A stretch of 64,000 nucleotides of DNA from Labrys monachus (GCF_030814655.1 NZ_JAUSVK010000001.1:291501-355500); one strand, 5' to 3'. Counted from the first letter of the stretch, positions 51,610 to 61,108 are shown. Notes: generated by a model from the sequence alone, not told the origin. Translations and numbers: made by a program.

Positions 51610-52731
51610 GTGGTTACAGTGACATTCGACAGGGTGCGCAAGCTCTTCGGCGAGATGGTGGCCATTCCCGGCCTCGATCTCACCATCGACTCCGGCGAAT
51701 TCGTGTCCCTTCTCGGCCCCTCCGGCTGCGGCAAGACCACGACCCTGCGCATGCTGGCCGGCCTCGAACAGCCGAGCGGCGGGCGGATCCTGATCGGCGA
51801 CCGCGAGGTCAACAACCTGGCTCCCGGCGAGCGCGACATCGCCATGGTGTTCCAGTCCTATGCGCTCTATCCGCATATGACGGTGGCGCAGAACATCGCC
51901 TATCCCCTCAGGAAGCGGGGCGTGCCCCGGGCGCAGCGCCCGGCGATGGTGAAGGCGGCGGCCGATCTCCTGCAATTGGGGCCGCTGCTCGACCGCAAGC
52001 CGCGCCAGCTCTCGGGCGGCCAGCAGCAGCGCGTTGCCCTCGGGCGGGCGCTGGTGCGCGAGCCCAAGGTCTTCCTGCTCGACGAGCCCTTGTCCAATCT
52101 CGACGCCAAATTGCGCGCCCATATGCGGGCGGAACTGATCGAGCTGCACCGCCGCCTCGGCAAGACCATGGTCTACGTCACCCATGACCAGTTGGAGGCC
52201 ATGACGATGTCGGGCCGCATCGCGGTGATGCAGGGCGGCGTGCTCCAGCAATTCGCGACGCCCGCCGAGATCTACCACCGGCCGGCCAACGCCTTCGTCG
52301 CCGGCTTCATCGGCACGCCGTCGATGACCCTGGCCGACGGCGAGATCGCCGCGGTCGACGGCAATCCCGTGCTGAAGCTGGGCTCGCTGCTGCTCGATCT
52401 CCCGGTCGAGCATCTCGATGCGAGGCCGGCGGACGGCCGGCGCGTCACCATCGGCGTGCGGCCGGAGGACATCGTCATCGGATCGGGCGCGGCGCGCGGC
52501 CATGTGCGGCTCGTCGAGCCGACCGGGCACGAATCGATCGTGCTGATCAAGGCCGGCAATGTCGATTTCACCGTGCGCGTGCCGGGCGACACCCTGATCG
52601 CGGCCGGCGAGACCATTCCCTTCGATCTCCGGCGCGACCGCATCCACGTCTTCGACCGCGACAGCGGCGTGCGGCTCAACGCCGACCGCAACAGGGCCGA
52701 TGTCGCCGGCCGTTCGCGCCTTCCGGCCTGA
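51610..52731 (+). CDS. Sugar-type ABC transporter ATP-binding protein (UgpC/MalK-like)
   Basis: 373 residues from GTG 51610 with GAGGAG upstream. Walker [11 protein letters not shown]-loop [17 protein letters not shown], signature LSGGQQQR, Walker [13 protein letters not shown], and a C-terminal TOBE/MOB domain ([10 protein letters not shown]). Completes the CUT1 importer. Followed after 21 nt by a catabolic aminotransferase. Confidence 0.93.
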   Translation: MVTVTFDRVRKLFGEMVAIPGLDLTIDSGEFVSLLGPSGCGKTTTLRMLAGLEQPSGGRILIGDREVNNLAPGERDIAMVFQSYALYPHMTVAQNIAYPLRKRGVPRAQRPAMVKAAADLLQLGPLLDRKPRQLSGGQQQRVALGRALVREPKVFLLDEPLSNLDAKLRAHMRAELIELHRRLGKTMVYVTHDQLEAMTMSGRIAVMQGGVLQQFATPAEIYHRPANAFVAGFIGTPSMTLADGEIAAVDGNPVLKLGSLLLDLPVEHLDARPADGRRVTIGVRPEDIVIGSGAARGHVRLVEPTGHESIVLIKAGNVDFTVRVPGDTLIAAGETIPFDLRRDRIHVFDRDSGVRLNADRNRADVAGRSRLPA

Positions 52732-52752
52732 GCCGTTCCTGGAGAAGCCTTC

Positions 52753-54159
52753 ATGCATGATCTGCTGCGCAACACTCCCGATCTGGAGACGCTCGACAAG
52801 CGCTATTTCTTCCACCCCTTCACGGCCCTGGCGGACCATGAGCGCAACGGCCCGCATGTCGTCGTCAAGGGCGAGGGGGTCTGGCTGGAGGACAATCACG
52901 GCGCCCGCTTCATCGACGGCATGGCCGGGCTGTGGTGCGTGAATGTCGGCTATGGCCGCGAGGAGATCGCCGACGTCCTGCAGCACCAGGCGCTCACGCT
53001 GCCCTATTTCCACTCCTTCTCGTCATGGGCGACGGATACGCCGATCCTCCTGGCCGAACGGCTGATCGAGATGGCGCCGGTGCCGATGTCGAAGGTGTTC
53101 TTCGGCCAGTCGGGCTCGGACGCGAACGACACCCAGGTCAAGCTGGTCTGGTACTACAACAACGCCCGCGGCAAGCCGGGCAAGAAGAAGATCATCGCGC
53201 GCAACCGCGGCTATCACGGCGTGACGATCGTCTCCGGCAGCCTCACCGGCATGCCCTCGCTGCATTCGGGCTTCGACCTGCCGCTGTCCTTCGTGCGCCA
53301 TACCACCGCGCCCTACCGCCTGTGGGAAGCCGAACCCGGCCTGTCGGACGAGGACTTCGTCGCCAGGCTCGCCGGTGACCTCGAAAACCTCATCCTCGCC
53401 GAGGGGCCGGAGACGGTCGGCGCCGTCATCATGGAGCCGGTGATGGGGGCGGGCGGGGTGATCGTGCCGCCCGAGGGCTATTATCCCGCCATCCGGGCGG
53501 TGCTCGACCGCCATGACGTGCTGCTGATCGCCGACGAGGTGATCACCGGCTTCGGGCGGCTCGGCACGATGTTCGGTACCACCGCCATGGCGATGCAGCC
53601 CGACCTCGTCACCCTCGCCAAGGGCATCACCTCGGCCTATGTGCCGCTTTCGGCCTGCATGGTGTCCGAAAAGGTCTGGCGCGCCATCGTCGACGGCCAG
53701 GGGGCGCTCGGCGCCTTCGGCCATGGCTATACCTATTCGGCCCATCCGCTCGCCGCAGCGGCGGCGCTCGCCAATCTCGACATCATCGAGAATGACGGGC
53801 TGGTGGAGCAGGCCGGGGCGCGCGGCGCCTTCATGCATGCCAGGCTGCAGGCGGCGTTCGCCGACCATCCGCTGGTCGGCGAGATCCGGGGCACGGGCCT
53901 GGTCGGGGCGGTGGAATTCGTCGCCCGGAAGTCGCCGGCCACCCGCTTCGAGCCGGCGCTGAAGATCGCCGGCCGCGTCGTCAAGGCGGCGCTCGCCCAG
54001 GGCGTGATCACCCGCGCGCTGCCCCATGCCGACACGATCTCCTTCTCGCCCCCCTTCGTGATCTCCGAGGACGAGATCACCCAGATGGTGGAAGGGGCCC
54101 GCAAGGCGGCCGATGCCGTGATGGACGATCTCGTCCGCGAAAAGATCTGGTCGGCCTGA
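52753..54159 (+). CDS. Class III omega-aminotransferase (PLP)
   Basis: 468 residues. PLP lysine K290 (LAKGITSAYVPLS) and D261 (LIADEVITGFGR), with FFGQSGSDANDTQ at the phosphate-binding site and the YFFHPF N-terminus typical of beta-alanine/taurine/putrescine:pyruvate transaminases. Acts in the cytoplasm, giving an aldehyde or semialdehyde that the GabD-type enzyme encoded at 46684 could oxidise. GGAGAAG lies before the ATG. Confidence 0.9.
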   Translation: MHDLLRNTPDLETLDKRYFFHPFTALADHERNGPHVVVKGEGVWLEDNHGARFIDGMAGLWCVNVGYGREEIADVLQHQALTLPYFHSFSSWATDTPILLAERLIEMAPVPMSKVFFGQSGSDANDTQVKLVWYYNNARGKPGKKKIIARNRGYHGVTIVSGSLTGMPSLHSGFDLPLSFVRHTTAPYRLWEAEPGLSDEDFVARLAGDLENLILAEGPETVGAVIMEPVMGAGGVIVPPEGYYPAIRAVLDRHDVLLIADEVITGFGRLGTMFGTTAMAMQPDLVTLAKGITSAYVPLSACMVSEKVWRAIVDGQGALGAFGHGYTYSAHPLAAAAALANLDIIENDGLVEQAGARGAFMHARLQAAFADHPLVGEIRGTGLVGAVEFVARKSPATRFEPALKIAGRVVKAALAQGVITRALPHADTISFSPPFVISEDEITQMVEGARKAADAVMDDLVREKIWSA

Positions 54160-54194
54160 GCGGCCGCCTCCCCGATTCACAAGGATTGATATTC

Positions 54195-55100
54195 ATGGAC
54201 AGGACGAGTGTCGACTGGGCCGGGCCGATGCCGGCGATCACCACGCCGTTCCACGACGACGGCCGCATCGACGAGGCGGCATTCGCCGCCAATATCGACC
54301 GGCTGATGAAGGACGGCGCCACCGGCGTGGTGGCCGGCGGCTGCACCGGCGAGTTCTGGGCGCTCAGCCATGAGGAGCGCAAGCGCGTCTACGAGATCTC
54401 CAAGGAGGCGATGGGCGGGCGCGGCACCCTGATCGTCGGCACCGGCGCCGTCACCGTCGACGAGGCCGTGGCGCTCTCCCGCCACGCCGAGAAGGTCGGC
54501 TGCGACGGGGCGCTGATCCTGCCGCCCTATTTCGTCAAGCTCTCGGATGACGAGATCTTCGCCCATTATGCCGACGTGACCGGCGCCATCGGCCTGCCCG
54601 TACTGCTCTACAACATTCCCGGCAATGCGGTGAACGCGCTGACGCCGGCGCTCGTCTCCCGCCTCGCCGGCCTCGACCGCGTGGTGGCGGTGAAGGAGAG
54701 CTCGGGCGACTGGAACAATTACTACGGCACGGCGCTGGCGGTGCGCGATCGCCTGCGCGTGTTCTGCGGGCCGTCCTCGGTGTTCGGCGTGCCGGCCGTC
54801 GATCTCGGCGCCGACGGCACCATCGACTGCTTCCCGAACGTGTGGTCGCCGGGCGGTCTCGACCTCTATTTCGCGCCCAAGCGCGGCGACCGCGTCGAGG
54901 CCGAGCGCGTCCAGGCTCTCGGCCGCCGGCTCACCGACCTCTTCACCTCGGGCGGACGCACGCTCTACCCCGCCACCAAGGCGGCGATGGACATGCTCGG
55001 CCTGCCCGGCGGCGGCAAGCCGCGGGCGCCGTTGCGTCCCCTCGGCGGCGAGGCGCGGGCCGGCCTCGAAAAGGGTCTCCGGGAACTCGGCCTGCTCTGA
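54195..55100 (+). CDS. DapA-family aldolase (DHDPS/NAL superfamily)
   Basis: 301 residues from ATG 54195, with AAGGA 9 nt upstream. Y139 (LLYNIPG) and Schiff-base K167 (VAVKESS) are intact; the GTTGE loop reads GGCTGEF. Lengthened C-terminal helices. As part of an importer operon it is more likely a catabolic keto-acid aldolase/dehydratase than a lysine-biosynthesis enzyme. It is followed by a LysA-like decarboxylase gene, an odd DapA-LysA pairing outside the lysine pathway. Confidence 0.88.
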   Translation: MDRTSVDWAGPMPAITTPFHDDGRIDEAAFAANIDRLMKDGATGVVAGGCTGEFWALSHEERKRVYEISKEAMGGRGTLIVGTGAVTVDEAVALSRHAEKVGCDGALILPPYFVKLSDDEIFAHYADVTGAIGLPVLLYNIPGNAVNALTPALVSRLAGLDRVVAVKESSGDWNNYYGTALAVRDRLRVFCGPSSVFGVPAVDLGADGTIDCFPNVWSPGGLDLYFAPKRGDRVEAERVQALGRRLTDLFTSGGRTLYPATKAAMDMLGLPGGGKPRAPLRPLGGEARAGLEKGLRELGLL

Positions 55101-55138
55101 GCGGGCCGATCGTCACTGATATTGTTGAGGAGAGGGTC

Positions 55139-56575
55139 ATGACCATGCAGGAAAAGACAAAGGGCAGCGCGCCCCAGCTCACGCCGGTGGATTACACGGT
55201 GAAGTTCGGCGAGTTCATCGGCGTCGGCCCGAACGGCAACCTGTTCGTCGACGGCTGCGATGTGCAGGTGCTCGCCGAGAAATTCGGCACGCCGCTCTAC
55301 ATCATCTCGGAAAAGCAGCTGCGCTATAGCTACCGCGCCTTCCGCGACGCCTTCCGCCGGCATTATCCAGATGTGGAGATCCTGTTCGCCAACAAGTCGA
55401 ACAACGGCCTCGCCATCCGCCACATCATGAACCAGGAGGGGGCGGGCGGCGACTGCTTCGGCGCGCAGGAAATGTATATGGCGCTGCTGGCGGGCACCGA
55501 TGCCCGGACGCTGGTGCTGAACGGCTCCAACAAGCAGGATGAAGAAATCGAGATGGCGGCGGCCAACGGCCTGTGCATCAACATCGATGCCATGGACGAG
55601 CTCGACCGCATCGCGGCGGTGGCCGAGCGCCTCGACGTCGACGTCGATGTCGGCATCCGCCTCAAGCTCGACCTCGATCCCCTGCGCGAGCGCCACGGCG
55701 TCGCCATGCACGGGCCGGGCACGCTGAAGCAGCAGAGCGACTCGACCAAATGGGGCATGAACCGCGCCCAGACGGTGGAGATCGTCAAGCGGGCGCTGGC
55801 GATGCCGCGCATCCGGCTCAAGGAGACCCATTTCCATCTCAGCCGCATGTCGAACGAGGCCGCCGACTTCGCCGTGATGGCGCGCGAGATGATCACCTGG
55901 TCCGGCTATATCCGCGACAACACCGGCTGGACGCCGCCCTGCATCGATATCGGCGGCGGCTGGACCTTCGGCAAATGGTACGGCACCGGCCCCAACAGCC
56001 AGCTCGACGATGCCAGCGCGCCGACGGCCGAAGACTATGCCCGCCTGTGCGCCGCGGCGATCAAGGAGGAGGCCGAGCGGCTCGGCCTGCCGCTGCCCAA
56101 GCTGCGCCTGGAGCCCGGCCGTGCCCTCTCCGGCCCGTCGGGCGTCGCGGTCGGCCGCGTCGGCGCGGTGAAGGAGGGCACGTCCAAGAAATGGGTGAAC
56201 CTCGATCTGTCCACCAATCATCTGTCCTGGGCGGCCGTGCTCGACTGGTACTATCACGCGGTCCCCGTCGCCGATGCCGAGGCGCCGGCAACCGAGCAGG
56301 TCGATCTCGTCGGCCCGCTCTGCAATTCGGACGAGATCGGCCCCCATCGCACCATGCCGGCCTTGAAGCGCGGCGATTTCGTCGCCTTCCTCGATGCCGG
56401 CGGCTACACCGAATCCTCGGCCGCCCGCTACAATGCCCAGCTTCTGCCGGCGACGGTGCTGGTGTCGGGAACGTCGGCCGAGATCATCACCGAGCGCGAG
56501 CAATTGCGGGATGTCGTCGGCCGCTTCCGCGTGCCGGCGCGCCTTCTGGCCGGCTCCTTCACACCCCGCAGCTGA
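55139..56575 (+). CDS. LysA-like fold-III PLP decarboxylase (atypical)
   Basis: 478 residues. Group IV decarboxylase layout: PLP lysine K86 (LFANKSNNG, where LysA has YAxKAN), HFHLSRM for the H-x-H-x-G-S region, IGGGWTFG, EPGRALSG, GPLCNSDEIG and DAGGYTESSAARYN near the end. All motif positions are present, but nearly every one is altered, so the substrate is probably not meso-diaminopimelate. GAGGAG precedes ATG 55139. Next to a DapA-like gene and two SDRs, so it may decarboxylate an amino acid made or used by this operon. Confidence 0.85.
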   Translation: MTMQEKTKGSAPQLTPVDYTVKFGEFIGVGPNGNLFVDGCDVQVLAEKFGTPLYIISEKQLRYSYRAFRDAFRRHYPDVEILFANKSNNGLAIRHIMNQEGAGGDCFGAQEMYMALLAGTDARTLVLNGSNKQDEEIEMAAANGLCINIDAMDELDRIAAVAERLDVDVDVGIRLKLDLDPLRERHGVAMHGPGTLKQQSDSTKWGMNRAQTVEIVKRALAMPRIRLKETHFHLSRMSNEAADFAVMAREMITWSGYIRDNTGWTPPCIDIGGGWTFGKWYGTGPNSQLDDASAPTAEDYARLCAAAIKEEAERLGLPLPKLRLEPGRALSGPSGVAVGRVGAVKEGTSKKWVNLDLSTNHLSWAAVLDWYYHAVPVADAEAPATEQVDLVGPLCNSDEIGPHRTMPALKRGDFVAFLDAGGYTESSAARYNAQLLPATVLVSGTSAEIITEREQLRDVVGRFRVPARLLAGSFTPRS

Positions 56576-56581
56576 GGACCG

Positions 56582-57367
56582 ATGATGGATCTGGGAATCC
56601 GGGGCCGCCACGCCCTCGTGTGCGGCGGCAGCAAGGGGCTCGGCAAGGCGGCCGCCACGGCGCTGGCCGGGGAGGGGGCCGACCTCACTTTGGTCGCTCG
56701 CACGGAGGCGGCGCTGGAAGCGGCGGCGGCCGAGATCCGGGCTGCGACGGGCGTGAGCGTGGCCGTCGTCGCGGCGGACGTCACCACGGCGCAGGGGCGG
56801 GCCGCGGTGCTCGCCGCCTGTCCCGATCCCGATATCCTCGTCACCAATCCGGGCGTCCGCCAGACGCCCGACGATTTCCGCACCCTGGAGCGGGCGGGCT
56901 GGGATGCCTGGATGGAGGCGCATTTCTTCTCCGCCCTCGAACTCATCCGCGCCGTGGTGCCGGGCATGTGCGAGCGCAAATTCGGGCGGGTGGTGAACAT
57001 CTCCGTCAGCTTCATCAAGTTCCCGCAGGTCAATTTCGGCCATTCCCATGCCGCCCGGCTCGCCTTGGCGGGCGCCATCGGCTCGATGGTGCGCGAACTC
57101 GTCGCCCACAACGTGGTGATCAACTCGGTGCTGCCGGGCTTCTTCGACACCGAGGCTCTGCAGACCAATCTCCACGGCCATGCCGCGCGCGGCAACACCA
57201 CCTATGAGGCGATCGTCGCCGACAGGCTGAAATCGACGCCGGCCGGCCGCTTCGCCGATCCCAAGGAATGCGGCGACCTCATCGCCTTCCTGTGCAGCGC
57301 CCAGAACGGCTACATGACCGGGCAGAACATCGTGAACGACGGCGGCGTCTATCAGGGGCTGTTCTGA
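56582..57367 (+). CDS. Atypical SDR without the YxxxK catalytic pair
   Basis: 261 residues. Cofactor motif GGSKGLG is intact, but NNAG reads TNPG and the YxxxK site reads SHAAR (GHSHAARLALAGA), so both tyrosine and lysine are replaced. This S..xxR form exists in a side branch of FabG-like proteins. It may be a binding or non-standard catalytic SDR. It follows the decarboxylase by 6 nt and precedes a classical SDR by 1 nt, so the two could work as a heteromer, which is inference. Confidence 0.8.
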   Translation: MMDLGIRGRHALVCGGSKGLGKAAATALAGEGADLTLVARTEAALEAAAAEIRAATGVSVAVVAADVTTAQGRAAVLAACPDPDILVTNPGVRQTPDDFRTLERAGWDAWMEAHFFSALELIRAVVPGMCERKFGRVVNISVSFIKFPQVNFGHSHAARLALAGAIGSMVRELVAHNVVINSVLPGFFDTEALQTNLHGHAARGNTTYEAIVADRLKSTPAGRFADPKECGDLIAFLCSAQNGYMTGQNIVNDGGVYQGLF

Positions 57368-57368
57368 G

Positions 57369-58112
57369 ATGGCCGGATCCCCATCGAGATCGGACATGCT
57401 GGAGCCCGCCGGCCGCGTGGTGATGGTGTCGGGCGCCTCGCGCGGCATCGGCCTCGCCATCGCAAGGCGCCTCCACGCCGAGGGCTATGCGCTCTCTCTC
57501 GGCGTGCGCAGCCCGGGACGGGTGAAGGCCTTCGCCGATCTCGATCCGGCGCGCGTCCTCGTCCAGGCCTTCGATGCGCAGCGGCCCGAGCACGCCGCGG
57601 CCTGGGTGGACGCCACCCTCGCCCGTTTCGGGCGCATCGACGTCCTCGTCAACAATGCCGGCATCCTGCGGGCGCTCGACCTGCGCTCCGGCGATGAGGA
57701 CGTGCTCGACGAGATGTGGGCGGTGAATGTGAAGGCGCCCTACCGCCTGATCCGCCAGGCCCTGCCGCATCTGGAGCAGAGCGGGCACGGCCGCATCGTC
57801 AATGTCGCCTCCACCGACGGCAAGCGCTATCGCGACACGGTCTCCGTCGCCTATGCCATGACCAAGCATGCGGTGCTGGCCCTGACCCATGCCGCCAAAT
57901 TCGCCGGCTGGGAGAAGGGCGTGCGCGTCACGGCGCTGTGCCCCGGCGCCGTCGACACCGAGCTCGTCGCCTCGATTCCGGGCGTGACGCCCGCGGCCAA
58001 CCGCCTGGCGCCGGAGACGGTGGCGGAGACGGTCGCCTTCCTGCTCCGCCTGCCCAACACGGCTTCGGTGGCCGAGCTGGTGATGAACACGAGGCTGGAG
58101 ACCTGGATATAG
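57369..58112 (+). CDS. SDR family oxidoreductase
   Basis: 247 residues. Classical motifs: SGASRGIG, NNAG, S in VASTDGK and YAMTK. ATG 57396 (MLEPAG) is an alternative start closer to the first strand. Last gene of the sugar-type importer operon; a terminator follows between it and the convergent glycine-dehydrogenase-like genes. Confidence 0.88.
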   Translation: MAGSPSRSDMLEPAGRVVMVSGASRGIGLAIARRLHAEGYALSLGVRSPGRVKAFADLDPARVLVQAFDAQRPEHAAAWVDATLARFGRIDVLVNNAGILRALDLRSGDEDVLDEMWAVNVKAPYRLIRQALPHLEQSGHGRIVNVASTDGKRYRDTVSVAYAMTKHAVLALTHAAKFAGWEKGVRVTALCPGAVDTELVASIPGVTPAANRLAPETVAETVAFLLRLPNTASVAELVMNTRLETWI

Positions 58113-58114
58113 GG

Positions 58115-58133
58115 GGCACGGGAGACCCGTGCC
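58115..58133. terminator. Bidirectional hairpin between convergent operons
   Basis: GGCACGGG and CCCGTGCC pair perfectly around AGA within the 21-nt gap between the SDR stop (58112) and the minus-strand gene end (58134). Confidence 0.5.
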
Positions 58134-59711
58134 TCACCGGTCCGAATTCTTCCTCAGATAAGCCCGCCAGGTCATCGCCCAGCGGGCGGGATCTTCCAGC
58201 GGCGCGGCCTTGATCTGGTGCACGGCCTGGTTGTGCGGGGCGGTGCGCACCAAATCGGGATCGGCATAGGCCTCCTCGATCACCGTGCCGAGCACCGCGA
58301 TCCAATTGTCCAGATCCTCCTTCGACCACATCTCGCCGGCTTCCGGCGTGAAGGGCTGCGGCACGATCCACGGCTCGTGCGACAGCCAGAAGGCGTCGAT
58401 GCCGTAATCGACCATGCGGTTCTGGATGTCCATGGCGCTGACGCCGGTCTCCTCGAACACCTGGCCGAGGCTGAAGCGGGTCATCTCCATGCGCCACAGA
58501 TCGATATGGGGATGGGAGCGCGACACGCCCCTGAGCTTCAGGAGCTCGTGCTCCATGTAATTGTTGGCGAGCACGGAGAGATCGGCCGCCTCGCGAAGGC
58601 CCTCGGCGCCGAGCGACCGCGTCCAGGCATAGGCCTTCAGCACCACCGGCAGATTGCCCAGGAACTCGCGGACCTTGCCGATGCTCCGCTCGCCGGCGTG
58701 ATCGAGACGATAGAGTCCGCCGTCGAAGGAGACGAGGGGCTGGGGCAGATAGGGCGCGAGTTCCTCGCTGCAGCCATAGGCGCCGACCGCCGGGCCGCCG
58801 CCGCCCTTGGGCGCGCCGAACGTCTTGTGCAGCATGAACATGCAGGCGTCGAAGCCGAGTTCCCGCGCACGCAGGCGGCTCATCACGCCGTTGAAATTGG
58901 CATGGTCGTAGAAGCACAGGCCGCCGGCCTCGTGCACCACGCGGATCCATTCCTTGATGTCGGGATTGTAGATGCCCATGTCGTCGGGGTTGTTGATCAT
59001 CAGGGCGGCGGTGCGATCGGAAACCGCCGCCTTCAGGGCGTCCAGCGAGGGGTAGCCGTTTTCCTCCAGCGGCAGGGTGATCACCTTGAATCCCGCCGTC
59101 GCCGCCGTCGCGGGATTGCAGGGATGGGCCTGCAGCGAGGTGATGATCTCGTCGCGCTTGCCGATCTCCCCGCGCGCGGCGAGCCAGGCCCGGGTGACGC
59201 AGGCATGGGTATAGGCCGCATCCGCCCCGCCGGCGGCCTGGAAGACGAACCGGTCCATGCCGGAGAGCTCCCGGAGCATCAGGTCGAAGTCGTAGACGAT
59301 CTTCAGGATGCCCTGCAGCGTCTCCTCGTCCTGCAGCGGGTGCATCTCGGCGATCTCCGGCCGGGCCGCCAGCGCCTCGCCGAGGCGGGGATTGTATTTC
59401 ATGGTGCAGGTGCCGAAGAGGTTGATGCCCATCATGCCCAGAGTCTGCTGCGACAGATGGAGATAATGGCGCAGCACGTCCGGCTCCGACATTTCCGGCA
59501 GCGCCGGCCGGGTCTGCCGGCGCATCGCCGCCGGCAGGAGGTCGCTCGCCGCGCCCACCGCCTGCGCGACGGCGTCTTCCGCAGCGGGGAAGGTGACGCC
59601 CCGCCGTCCGGGCCGGCCCATCTCCATCACCACCGGCTCGTCCCACACCGCGGCGTGGTATTTCCGCAAGCCGGTCTCGGCTTTCACGGGGGTCTTCGCC
59701 TGCATGTTCAT
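58134..59711 (-). CDS. Glycine dehydrogenase (decarboxylating) subunit 2-like protein
   Basis: 525 residues, similar in size to GcvPB. The N-terminal region has GINLFGTCTMKYNPRLGE, as in GcvPB, and the PLP lysine is in MLHKTFGAPKGGGGP (GcvPB: HKTF..PHGGGGPG). Near the C-terminus the GcvPB EPTESESKEELD block reads VPQPFTPEAGEMWSKEDLD, so a substrate- or lipoyl-contact region is altered. The stop of the subunit-1-like gene overlaps its ATG by 1 nt. No gcvH or gcvT is in the window. A P-protein-like decarboxylase acting on something other than glycine is possible. Confidence 0.82.
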   Translation of the reverse strand: MNMQAKTPVKAETGLRKYHAAVWDEPVVMEMGRPGRRGVTFPAAEDAVAQAVGAASDLLPAAMRRQTRPALPEMSEPDVLRHYLHLSQQTLGMMGINLFGTCTMKYNPRLGEALAARPEIAEMHPLQDEETLQGILKIVYDFDLMLRELSGMDRFVFQAAGGADAAYTHACVTRAWLAARGEIGKRDEIITSLQAHPCNPATAATAGFKVITLPLEENGYPSLDALKAAVSDRTAALMINNPDDMGIYNPDIKEWIRVVHEAGGLCFYDHANFNGVMSRLRARELGFDACMFMLHKTFGAPKGGGGPAVGAYGCSEELAPYLPQPLVSFDGGLYRLDHAGERSIGKVREFLGNLPVVLKAYAWTRSLGAEGLREAADLSVLANNYMEHELLKLRGVSRSHPHIDLWRMEMTRFSLGQVFEETGVSAMDIQNRMVDYGIDAFWLSHEPWIVPQPFTPEAGEMWSKEDLDNWIAVLGTVIEEAYADPDLVRTAPHNQAVHQIKAAPLEDPARWAMTWRAYLRKNSDR

Positions 59712-61108
59712 CAGCCCAGAACCTCTGCGAGAGCGGCGGCCAGACGGTCGATATCGGCCCGCGTATGGATTTCGGTGACGGCATAGAGCGCGCTCTGGCC
59801 GAGTTCGGGGAAGGCGGCGGACAGGTCGTGCCCGCCGAAAATGCCGTGCGCCCGCAGCGCCTTGTTGATCGCCTGCACGGATTTCCCGGATCCGGAGAAG
59901 TCCAGCACGAACTCCTTGAAGAAGCCGCCGCGGAACGTGACCGCGACGCCCGGCACGGCCGCCAGCACCCGGGCGGCGTAATGGGCCTGCTGCACGATGA
60001 GCTCGCCGACCTCGCGAAAGCCCTCCGGCCCCATCAGCGACATGTAGACGGCGTTGGAGATCGCCCACAGATAGACCGAGTTGCCGGTCCAGTCCTTGCC
60101 GTTCTCGCGCGAGCCGTAGGAGGATTGGTGCAGCAGCGAGAGGCCGAAGGCGCGTTCGCCGGGGACGGTCGTCTCGGCGATCGAGACGAGAAGGGCCGGG
60201 TATTCGCGGGCATAGCGCTCCTCGTCGCGGCTGGCGATGAAGCCGCCGGTGCCGCCGCCGCAATTCATGTGCACGCCCAAAGGCTGCGTGGTGCCGACCA
60301 CGATGTCGGCGCCGAAGGTGGCGGGCGGTGCGAGCACGCCCAGCGAGATCGGATCGACGCCGACGATGAATTCGGCGCCGGCCGCATGGGCGAGCCGGGC
60401 GATCGCGGCGGCCTGCGTCTCGATGAGGCCGAGATAGTTCGGCGTCTCCACATAGACCGCGGCGGTGCGCTCCGACAGCCGTGCCTCGAGTTCGGCGAGG
60501 TCGAGAAGCCCCGTCGCGGCGTCGAAACCGATCTCGACGACGTCGATATGGTCCGGCATGGCCGGGGGCTGGCAGTAATTGCGGATGACGGACAGGCGTT
60601 CGGGGCAGAGGATGCGCGGCACCAGCACTTGCCGGCGGCCGGTGAGGCGCGATGCCATGCGGATGGCGTGGCCGGCGGCGCAGCCCCAGCTGTAGACCGG
60701 CAGGCTGACGATCTCCATCTCCAGGAGCTCGCCGAGCTGGCTGGTGAACTCGAACCAGGCCTGGTTGCGGCCGTGGTCGGAGGAGGGCGTGCCCCAGACC
60801 GGGGTCAGGAATTCGCTGCGCCCGGCGATCTCGTCGCAGATGGCGGGAACGTGGTGCTGCCAGCAGCCGCCGCCCAGAAAACTCAGATTGCTTTCGCAAT
60901 CCTGGTTCCGGCCGAGCAGGGAGAGCAGATGCCGGCGCAGCGCCACTTCGGAGCGCAGGGCGGGCGGCAGGTCAAAGGGGCGGGTGGTGCGATGGTCGGC
61001 CGGGATCTGTTCGAACAGCGCCTCGACGGAGGGGGCGCCGATGGCGTCCAGCATCTCCTGTTTGATCGCGTCGACGGAATTGGCCATGAAAGGATGGGTA
61101 AAGGTCAT
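59711..61108 (-). CDS. Glycine dehydrogenase (decarboxylating) subunit 1-like protein
   Basis: 465 residues from ATG 61108 with GAGGAG just upstream (TTG 61120 is weaker). The N-terminus (EMLDAIGAPSVEALFEQIPADHR) and FLGGGCWQHHVPAICDEIAGRSEFLTP are GcvPA-like. The hallmark TPYQPEISQGTLQ reads TPVWGTPSSDHGRNQA, and the SMYDG motif reads PVYSWG, both strongly changed. With its partner at 58134 it forms a two-subunit P-protein homologue of unclear substrate. First gene of the pair; it diverges from the AcoX-like gene with IclR-type sites between. Confidence 0.8.
   Translation of the reverse strand: MTFTHPFMANSVDAIKQEMLDAIGAPSVEALFEQIPADHRTTRPFDLPPALRSEVALRRHLLSLLGRNQDCESNLSFLGGGCWQHHVPAICDEIAGRSEFLTPVWGTPSSDHGRNQAWFEFTSQLGELLEMEIVSLPVYSWGCAAGHAIRMASRLTGRRQVLVPRILCPERLSVIRNYCQPPAMPDHIDVVEIGFDAATGLLDLAELEARLSERTAAVYVETPNYLGLIETQAAAIARLAHAAGAEFIVGVDPISLGVLAPPATFGADIVVGTTQPLGVHMNCGGGTGGFIASRDEERYAREYPALLVSIAETTVPGERAFGLSLLHQSSYGSRENGKDWTGNSVYLWAISNAVYMSLMGPEGFREVGELIVQQAHYAARVLAAVPGVAVTFRGGFFKEFVLDFSGSGKSVQAINKALRAHGIFGGHDLSAAFPELGQSALYAVTEIHTRADIDRLAAALAEVLG

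Noticed and set aside
50731-53013. Long minus-strand frame opposite the sugar importer genes
   Set aside because: His/Asp/Gly-rich shadow of ABC permease, ATPase and aminotransferase genes; no motif.
54195-56575. Lysine biosynthesis genes dapA-lysA
   Set aside because: Altered motifs and location in an importer-linked operon point to a catabolic role.
54965-57460. Long minus-strand frame opposite the LysA-like and SDR genes
   Set aside because: Same pattern of shadow translation; the plus-strand genes carry full catalytic motifs.
58134-61108. Standard glycine cleavage system
   Set aside because: Key GcvPA and GcvPB motifs are changed and no gcvH or gcvT is present; reported as glycine-dehydrogenase-like.
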